From assembly GCA_023212725.1 (NCBI GenBank), contig JALBYF010000027.1:1-64000 (forward strand): 64,000 nt of DNA, read 5' to 3'. Position 1 is the stretch's first letter, and the number at the start of each line of letters is the position of its first letter. This document shows, in pieces, positions 58,112 through 64,000 of this stretch. The notes beneath the pieces were generated by a model. That model had not been told where the DNA came from, ran no database searches, and worked only from the letters and a program-made list of their open reading frames with translations. Source of the DNA: Tranzscheliella williamsii (Eukaryota; Basidiomycota; Ustilaginomycetes; Ustilaginales; Ustilaginaceae). The translations under genes were made by a program, and so were the position numbers.

Positions 58112-59662
58112 TCAGAGCTTGGCTTTGAGGGGGGAAGCGCGTCCCTTGAACCAGGCGACGGGGGCGGGGCGGGTTTCGACCCACTCGTGGCGGGTTTCGA
58201 CGTACTCGTCGAGGCCCTTGGTGCCGAGCTCACGGCCGTTGCCGCTGGTGCCGAAGCCGCCCCACTCGGCGGCGGGGGTGTAGGCGCCGTACGAATTGAC
58301 CCAGACGGTGCCGTGGCGGAGGCGGCGCGCGACGCGGCGTGCCTTGGCCTCGTCGCGCGACTGGACGCCGCCGGCGAGGCCGTACTTGGTGTCGTTGGCC
58401 AGGAAGACCGCACGCTCCTCATCGCCGTCCGCGAAGCGCTCCACGGTCAGGATCGGCCCGAACGTCTCCTCCTGCACGATCCGCATCGTGCGCTCGCAGT
58501 GGTCAAACACCGTCGGGCAGAAGAAGAAGCCCTGCGCCAGCTCCGGGTGGTGCGCCGGATCCGGTCGCCCGCCGCCCACCACCAGCTTCGCCCCTTCCTC
58601 CTGCCCGAGCCGCACGTACGCCTCCACCTTGGCCAAGTGCGCCGCCGAGACCAGCGGGCCGGTCTCGCTCTCGCTGTCCAAGCCGTTGCCCATCTTGATC
58701 CGCTTGGCGCGCTCGACAACGCCGGCCACCAGCTTGTCCGCAATCGACTCTTCGACAATCAGCCGCGCCCCCGCAGAGCACACCTGCCCCGAGTGCAGGA
58801 AGACTGCGGTGATGACCGTGTCAATCGCCCACTCTAGGTCGCAATCGGCAAAAACCACGTTGGGATTCTTGCCGCCAAGCTCGACCGTGCACCGCTTGAC
58901 GGTGCCGGCGCACGACTTGATGATGCTGCGGCCCGTGTCGAGGCCGCCGGTAAACGAGACCAGGTCAACGTCCGGATGCTCGGTCAGCGTAGGCCCGACC
59001 GAAGCGCCGCCAGCGGTCAGCAGCTGGACCGAGCCGGTGGGCGCGCCGGCCTCGGCAAGCAGCTTGACAAAGTGGATCGTCGAAAGCGGCGTCACCTCGG
59101 ACGGCTTGATGATCACCGCATTGCCGGTCGCCAACGCCGGCGCCACCTTCCAGCAGATCTGCAGCAGCGGATAGTTCCACGGCGCGATCAGGACACAAAC
59201 GCCGACGGGTAGATGCGTCGTCGTGCTTTCGACCGAGTCGGGGATTACTTCTGACACGATGCGCTTCGGCTGATCCAGCTTCTTGGCCTCCTCGGCATAA
59301 AAGCGAAAAACATTGGTGACGTCGTCAACATCGACCTTGCTCTCCTCGAGCGTCTTGCCCGTGTCTCTTGTTTCGATCTCGGCGATGATTTGCTTGTCTC
59401 TCTGCAAGAGGTCGGCGATTCTGGAAATCACCGGCGAGCGCGAAGTGCACGTCTGCGATGGCCAGGCAGCGGAGCGGAAGAACTGCGCAGCCGATTGGAT
59501 GGCAGCCAGTGCATCCTCAGCACCGGCCTCGTCGATATGGGTGATAATAGAGTTATCATATGGATTGATGATGGGACGCGTGTATCCTGTCTTACTGTGC
59601 ACCCACTTGCCGTCAATGAAGAGGGTCGGCTCGGGCGCTGGCAATGTACAAGTGGACGTCAT
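58112..59662 (-). CDS. Aldehyde dehydrogenase, betaine-aldehyde dehydrogenase-like
   Basis: A 516-residue NAD(P)-dependent enzyme from ATG 59662 (MTSTCTLPAPEP). Key elements are present: PWNYPLLQ, the coenzyme region KPSEVTPLST, SFTGGLDTGR, the general-base Glu in VELGGKNPN and the nucleophilic Cys in HSGQVCSAGAR, then EETFGPILTV. The overall sequence resembles betaine-aldehyde dehydrogenases (BADH/ALDH9), which oxidise betaine aldehyde or aminoaldehydes to the acid. No choline oxidase gene is adjacent, so the physiological substrate stays open. No signal or C-terminal peroxisomal tripeptide is evident (ends in KAKL, not a canonical SKL). Single exon. Confidence 0.88.
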   Translation of the reverse strand: MTSTCTLPAPEPTLFIDGKWVHSKTGYTRPIINPYDNSIITHIDEAGAEDALAAIQSAAQFFRSAAWPSQTCTSRSPVISRIADLLQRDKQIIAEIETRDTGKTLEESKVDVDDVTNVFRFYAEEAKKLDQPKRIVSEVIPDSVESTTTHLPVGVCVLIAPWNYPLLQICWKVAPALATGNAVIIKPSEVTPLSTIHFVKLLAEAGAPTGSVQLLTAGGASVGPTLTEHPDVDLVSFTGGLDTGRSIIKSCAGTVKRCTVELGGKNPNVVFADCDLEWAIDTVITAVFLHSGQVCSAGARLIVEESIADKLVAGVVERAKRIKMGNGLDSESETGPLVSAAHLAKVEAYVRLGQEEGAKLVVGGGRPDPAHHPELAQGFFFCPTVFDHCERTMRIVQEETFGPILTVERFADGDEERAVFLANDTKYGLAGGVQSRDEAKARRVARRLRHGTVWVNSYGAYTPAAEWGGFGTSGNGRELGTKGLDEYVETRHEWVETRPAPVAWFKGRASPLKAKL

Positions 59663-59908
59663 GCTGCTCAGTCTAGAGGCTGCGGCGGCGGGATCGATCG
59701 AGGCGCTGGAATGGGTATATCGTACCGACGGTCGTTGCGGTCGCTGTTGGAGGCCAAAACAGAGCAAGCCAGCGAAAACGAAAAGTTGGCGAGTCAGTCA
59801 GTCATCCGAACAGCCGCTCACGGCTAAGTCCCAGGACGAAGGACGGGCGGCTGGCAGAAAGCATCGCAGGGCCAGGATGGGTAGCTTTTTCAGAGTCTGG
59901 TTAATCTA

Positions 59909-60205
59909 TTACTCCGCACTGTGTAAGGCTGATGACCTTCTAGGTGTTGGATTGTTCACATGATGTAAGAATGTCCTCATCATAAAAAGATCGGCGGCTG
60001 TTCTCCATGCGCCTCGTGCGTGCCTCTGCCATGCAAGCGGGTCTGTAGCTACACTTACTGGCTGTGCTGGGTAGGCCGTTGCTCTAGATGCAGAGGCGTT
60101 CCGACGGGAGCAGAGCTGCGTGCGGGCAAGGATGCTGCGCGTGGGGAGAAAAGATACGGGTCGCAATGGCAAGAGGAAGGATGGTGGTAGCAGGGAGGGG
60201 CTCAT
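59909..60205 (-). CDS. Small hypothetical protein with a mitochondrial-type presequence
   Basis: A 98-residue frame from ATG 60205. Its N-terminal 45 residues are hydrophobic and Arg/Ser-rich without acidic residues (SFLPTRSILARTQLCSRRNA), as in mitochondrial targeting peptides. It continues with DPLAWQRHARGAWRTAADLF, which looks like a real folded segment rather than random translation. No family was recognised, and the C-terminal part may belong to an intron. It sits upstream of the aldehyde dehydrogenase on the same strand. It could also be chance coding in GC-rich promoter DNA. Confidence 0.35.
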   Translation of the reverse strand: MSPSLLPPSFLLPLRPVSFLPTRSILARTQLCSRRNASASRATAYPAQPVSVATDPLAWQRHARGAWRTAADLFMMRTFLHHVNNPTPRRSSALHSAE

Positions 60206-60489
60206 GGAGAGGGAGAGGTGCGGTAAACGGTGTGGAAGGGGCAAGGGCAAGGGGAGGCGGCGAGAGAATCCTTGAATGGATGATTTCTTCTTCAGCTGCA
60301 GCGCCTCCGCACAGATCAGATGAAAAGGACGATTCACGCTCACGAGTTATGACTTACAAAGTACAAAAAGGACTGCGTGATAGCCCAACAGTCCCGCGGC
60401 CCAACTATGGAAGGGGTGGAAGCCCGCCCTAACATGCTAATAATGACGGCTTAAATGCCGTTCTACTCTCTCTCGTGCGGATGGATTAA

Positions 60490-60621
60490 CGGAATCGACG
60501 AACACTGCAAAGAAGGGGAAACCATCACGCCTGTGCTTGTATATGTACATGCCTATCTACTTGTCTACTGTGTTGCCGCGCTGTATCGTGTGCTATGGAT
60601 GGGGGACCGTCTATGAGTGAG
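60490..60621. repeat. Dispersed repeat, copy B
   Basis: Aligns with 6950-7078 in the same orientation at roughly 75% by eye over about 130 bp. Some similarity may extend leftward to about 60450 (cttaaa ... ctctctc). It lies about 660 bp upstream of the candidate effector gene. Confidence 0.65.
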
Positions 60622-61282
60622 GCCCCAAATATACCCAACGTTCTTTTGTGGGACACAGTCACTAGAAGACACGTGCCGTGGGAAAGGCGTTTCCACCGTA
60701 CCATTTCGTTTCCACAGACGTTTTCGCCATGAGATGAGAGAGAATGTGTACGGTGGAAACAGTTTCCACCCGTACGATGTCTCCTAGTGAGTAGGTTCGA
60801 TGGGGTCAGGGTATGCCGATTACGTTCATGCATGTCAAATCGGCCGGAAAGGATGTTATCACGACAACGTGTCGGTGTCGCCATGAGTCACGGTGATGCT
60901 CAAACACATACACCATTGATCACACCCTTTTCGCGGTGTACATATACATCAACATGAGGGCAGAGCCCGTTGTGGTAATCGCAATCGGAGTCCGTTGTAC
61001 TCCCACGAGTGGGACGACCGTGGGTGGGGGTGAGCCTCATGAGATACAGAGCCAATGTGTGGGCCGCGCTGGATTGCAAGTCTCAGCGCCCCATTGCGTC
61101 CTCCCTCACGACGCACGACCTCTGCTGTCGCGCCTTTTCATCTCACTAACTTCCTGTGCAGGACTGCCTCAAAAAGGCAGCCACTGCCTGGACTATAAAG
61201 ACCCGTTTGCGTAAGGCTTTATGCCGAACAGAACCAGGTTCGTCCTTTTTGCTTCTACTACCATCTAATCATCTTGTTGACT
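60622..61282. other. Intergenic, promoter side of the candidate effector gene
   Basis: No gene seen. The phrase gtggaaac(a)gtttccac-like sequence near 60684-60768 occurs in several related copies (ggcgtttccaccgtac, ggtggaaacagtttccaccc), forming small inverted repeats. Confidence 0.45.
61194..61199 (+). promoter_or_regulatory. TATA box of the small secreted protein gene
   Basis: TATAAA lies 84 bp before the chosen ATG (61283), a spacing expected for a strongly regulated fungal promoter. Confidence 0.55.
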
Positions 61283-61799
61283 ATGTTTTCATTCAAGTCT
61301 GCCATCTTCATTGCCCTGCTGGTCTGCGGATCGAAGGCAAGGGACAGCCACCGCCAGTCCGCTCGCGACGCTCTGCTTCGAAGAAACGATGAGAAACAAC
61401 ATGGCATTATCGACGACTCGGAATGGAAGCGCCGATGCTATCCGAAGCCAACAAAGGGGTACCTCTGCGCCAAGGCCAAGCGACACTATGAGGAATACGC
61501 TGTCGATGATTCCAGCGATCTGATCTTCTCTGAGAAGCGTCACTGTAAGCTGAACCACTCCCAGAATGATGCATATGGCAACTGACCATCTCTGCTTCGC
61601 TTTTGAACATGCAGACTTTGCTCTGAATTGCCAGCCGGATATCTATCTCTGGATTGGAAATCCGCCCAGCAGCGATGAAGCGCCGCTGCGAACTGTACCG
61701 TCCGGGCCCAAATATCTCTGCAGCTATACACCTGACTCGACCGGCCCGGCGGGTCACGCCGAGCAGTTAGAGGCCAATTATGACTACGTTGTCCTATGA
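61283..61799 (+). CDS. Small secreted cysteine-containing protein, candidate effector, two exons
   Basis: Exons 61283-61544 and 61615-61799 join through a 70-bp GT-AG intron (donor GTAAGC, acceptor GCAG) to give 148 residues. The first 19 residues form a signal peptide (MFSFKSAIFIALLVCGSKA). The mature part has four Cys (RRCYPK, YLCAKA, LNCQPD, YLCSYT), allowing two disulphides, and dibasic sites (LLRR, WKRR) that Kex2 could cut. Splicing restores a continuous, Cys-containing second half (YFALNCQPDIYLWIGNP). No similarity to a known enzyme or effector was recognised. Small size, secretion signal, Cys pairs and a TATA promoter are typical of plant-pathogen effectors but also of other secreted proteins, so the role is inference. 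Confidence 0.72.
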
Positions 61800-62088
61800 G
61801 CCGCACGCCGTGTCTCCGGGCAGCCTCTCGTTCGCCTAGTTGCGGTCGGCGGCCTATTTGCACGTTGCTGTATGTACCACGAGACCCTGTGCGGCCATCA
61901 TGTCCAACTCCTCCCGCACTATCCATCTATGATTGCCGCCAGCCCGCACCGCAATGCAGATCCCTCGTCACAGCCGCCGCACGACGACGAGCACGCCTGA
62001 AGCACACGCGAGTAGAAAAGCGGGTATAGTTTCCGAAATGCGTGATACATCGCAAGGGCGGGTCGTGTAGTGGCGTGCGAAGAGCAGT

Positions 62089-62982
62089 CTAGAACTTGCG
62101 GCCGATGCCAGCCTTTTTTTTGGCCTTGCCGCCGTCAAAGCGGTCCATTTTGGCGTCGGCGTGGGCGAGCTTGGTCTGGGTGGACTCGACTTCGGAGTCG
62201 AGCTGGCCGAGAAGCTCGGTCTGTTCGCCGAGCTCCTGGTTGATCGCCTCGCCCATCTGGCGCTGTCTGCGAAGGATGGCGGTGAGGCTGTCCAGCTGTT
62301 CGTCCTGCTGGTCCATGGCGTCGGTTTGCGACTGGAAGAGCTGTGTGTTGTCGAGTGGGCGCGTGAGGTCGGTCTCCTCTGCGGGTCTTGCTGGTGCTGA
62401 GCCCAGCGTCCGTGTCGCGCTTATGGGGGCGGGGGGTAGGGCTCCTGGCACTGTCGCTGTCCGCGCGCTGGCTGTCGTTGGCGTGCTGCGCGACTTTGCC
62501 CCACTGCGCGCGCCCGTCACCATCTTGACGCTCATAGGCCACTCGATGAATGCCTTGAACGCCTGCGACTCGCGCCAAGCTGCGTCTTGATCCATGACGA
62601 TCGCCTTGAGGTAGCGCTCGAGCGCCTCCTTTCTCTCGCCGAGCCAGGCTGTCTCATCCTGGTCTGGCCCGGGCGCACTGGACGCGTTTGGGAACGAGAG
62701 AAAGCCGGATAAGGTCTTCTTCCACTCTCGCGTGCGTTCCTTGGGCGGCAGCGCGCGCGGCGGCGGCTTCCCAGCACCCCCATGCTCGCCGCCCGCACCA
62801 CTGCTCGGCCCCGAGCCTAGGCTCTTGTCCAGCCGCACAAACTCCGAGTACCGCCGATACACCGTCCACGACCGCACCGGCAGCTGCACCACAATTGCAA
62901 ACACAACATAGCTCGACGCCGTGCTAGACCGCTCCTCGTACCGCGGTATTGATATGCTCTGCAGCGGTTGAGCTTGCGCCAT
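62089..62982 (-). CDS. VAM7: Vacuolar Qc-SNARE with PX domain, VAM7-like
   Basis: A 297-residue protein from the first in-frame ATG, 62982 (MAQAQPLQSISIPRYEE). The N-terminal PX domain (to about residue 130) has the RRYSEF phosphoinositide motif (WTVYRRYSEFVRLDKSL) and a Pro-rich insert. The C-terminal SNARE helix (about 215-285) contains regular heptads and a central Gln (QRQMGEAINQEL). There is no membrane segment, as expected for Vam7, which is recruited to vacuoles by PI3P and HOPS and acts in homotypic vacuole fusion. Its stop codon is followed by a 289-bp gap to the small secreted protein gene on the opposite strand. Confidence 0.88.
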   Translation of the reverse strand: MAQAQPLQSISIPRYEERSSTASSYVVFAIVVQLPVRSWTVYRRYSEFVRLDKSLGSGPSSGAGGEHGGAGKPPPRALPPKERTREWKKTLSGFLSFPNASSAPGPDQDETAWLGERKEALERYLKAIVMDQDAAWRESQAFKAFIEWPMSVKMVTGARSGAKSRSTPTTASARTATVPGALPPAPISATRTLGSAPARPAEETDLTRPLDNTQLFQSQTDAMDQQDEQLDSLTAILRRQRQMGEAINQELGEQTELLGQLDSEVESTQTKLAHADAKMDRFDGGKAKKKAGIGRKF

Positions 62983-63407
62983 CCCTGCGGTGCCAAGCCG
63001 TCCGCCTCGGCTAGACAGCAATCACGGTGGGCCGGGAGCAATACGGTGACGGTGGAGGGAGCTGCACCCCGTAGTCTGCGACGTAGATCGCGATGGCCAA
63101 CTACGACCCGGGTCTGGGGAATGGTGGTGCTTGGCAGGGAGGCGCTAGGTAAGAAAGGGTTGCGCTGCACCGCATTTAGGAGAAAAGCCCAGATGAATCG
63201 GATCTAACACATTAGCTGAAGGATGTCTCTACGCCTCGCCTCACAACCGCAACACTGAAAGTGTGACGTCTACAATACACAGAGTCTCGCAGTGGCGTTG
63301 TGCACCTGGACATGGCAGAACGAAAGCAGAACTTTGTGCAAAGTGCCAGCTTGGCAATCTAAGTGACAAAGTGGGGTTCCTGAGGGCCAGCATGATCCAA
63401 CACAGCC
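62983..63407. other. Intergenic, no gene seen
   Basis: 425 bp including the VAM7 promoter and the ARP2 3' flank. The frame upstream of VAM7 is open to about 63021 but without ATG. Confidence 0.45.
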
Positions 63408-63918
63408 TTACGAGTGTCGGCCGAGTCGGTCAAGGCAAGACTTTCCTTGCTCGTACCACTCTGCCCTGGAGATCCAGAAGCTTTCGCGGTTCTTCATGAT
63501 GTCGGCCAGGACAGCGCCGCCGAGGAAGACCATGTGTTTCCTTCTGGGCGGGTCTTCGATGCGGATCTTGAAGTTCTTCAGCCGGGATCCATCGCCGTTG
63601 AGGACGCGAGTGAGGTAGAGCTGCTTCATCTCCTTTTCCAGTCGACTGGGCAGGCCGGGGTACATGGAAGAACCACCGGACAAGACAATGTGCTTGTACA
63701 GCTCGGTTCGCGTATCCACCGCAGCCGACTGGATGGTGTTGAAGAGCAATTCGGCGACACCCGGTTGCTCAACATCGACCAGATGCGGTTGGAACATGCA
63801 TTCTGGCGCCTCGAAACGCTCGGATCCCACCTTGATCACCCTTCCATCCGGCAGCGTGTATTGCTCCACCAATGTCGTTGTCTCTTCTGCCAACTTTTTA
63901 TCCAGGCCGAGGTCGTAG
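63408..63918 (-). CDS. ARP2: Actin-related protein 2 (ARP2), 3' exon, gene continues beyond the right edge
   Basis: The last coding exon runs from an acceptor at 63920-63919 to the stop at 63408, giving about 170 residues. Actin-fold blocks diagnostic of Arp2 rather than actin are visible: [54 protein letters not shown] and [20 protein letters not shown]. The first base of the exon completes a split codon. Sequence from 63921 to the window end looks like intron, so the remaining 5' exons lie outside. Arp2 forms the Arp2/3 complex that nucleates branched actin at endocytic patches. Confidence 0.9.
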
Positions 63919-64000
63919 CTGTCTCCAAGCCAATGCGTGACAAGGGGGAGGACGTAAGAAACAGGCAACAAGATACGACGCGGTCGGAATCGGGCGGAAG

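Noticed and set aside
1..64000. tRNA genes, rRNA, CRISPR arrays or prokaryotic operons
   Set aside because: No tRNA B-box with a matching cloverleaf, no rRNA segment and no spaced repeats were found by eye; gene structure is eukaryotic.
63921..64000. Extending the ARP2 exon to the in-frame start near 63971
   Set aside because: The residues upstream of YDLGLD do not match Arp2, and a good CAG acceptor lies exactly at the point where similarity begins.

Overview
The window is nuclear DNA of a basidiomycete fungus. Gene content and compact architecture point to Ustilaginomycotina, probably a smut of the Ustilago/Sporisorium type; this is an inference from protein families and codon use, not a database match. 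Evidence for a eukaryote is direct: GT-AG spliceosomal introns can be placed in several conserved genes (SDO1, a Tls1/C9orf78-like gene, an Nramp gene, a small secreted protein, the ARP2 fragment), and almost all other genes are single long exons, as is usual in smuts.

Layout. 1-4723: a tyrosine-recombinase retrotransposon of the DIRS order (Ngaro-like), on the minus strand, with Gag, RT-RNase H and recombinase frames and a perfect 78-bp direct repeat at both visible ends. 4824-16724: housekeeping genes, namely a membrane-anchored TAP-type alpha/beta hydrolase, a Tls1/C9orf78-like splicing/telomere factor, a membrane-anchored glutaredoxin, SDO1 (60S maturation), PMT4 (protein O-mannosylation) and PRP4 (U4/U6 snRNP). 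17737-23486: a Zn2Cys6 transcription factor, YTH1/CPSF30 and RLP24. 23487-27121: a gene-free, AT-richer island holding a 1.6-kb element with about 120-bp imperfect terminal inverted repeats and related repeat debris. 27122-34026: an Nramp metal transporter, a secreted DUF1996 protein with a histidine-rich tail, and a second Zn2Cys6 factor that is a clear paralogue of the first. 35286-43455: an F-box/WD40 protein, PUS1 and a TPR/J-domain cochaperone. 45321-51123: a DHA2 drug exporter, then a quinate/shikimate dehydrogenase divergently paired with a quinate permease. 52161-63918: a Doa4/USP8-type deubiquitinase, RTF1, a betaine-aldehyde-type dehydrogenase, a small intron-containing secreted protein (candidate effector), a VAM7-like SNARE, and the 3' part of ARP2 running off the right edge.

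How genes relate. Most neighbours are unrelated housekeeping genes. Three local groupings may be functional: the quinate dehydrogenase/permease pair (uptake and first oxidation of quinate), the Nramp gene beside a His-rich secreted protein (possible metal link, inference only), and the two paralogous zinc-cluster factors 11 kb apart (dispersed duplication). A diverged repeat of about 130 bp lies near both ends of the window, one copy upstream of the TAP hydrolase and one upstream of the candidate effector. All splice sites, repeat identities and domain calls were read by eye.
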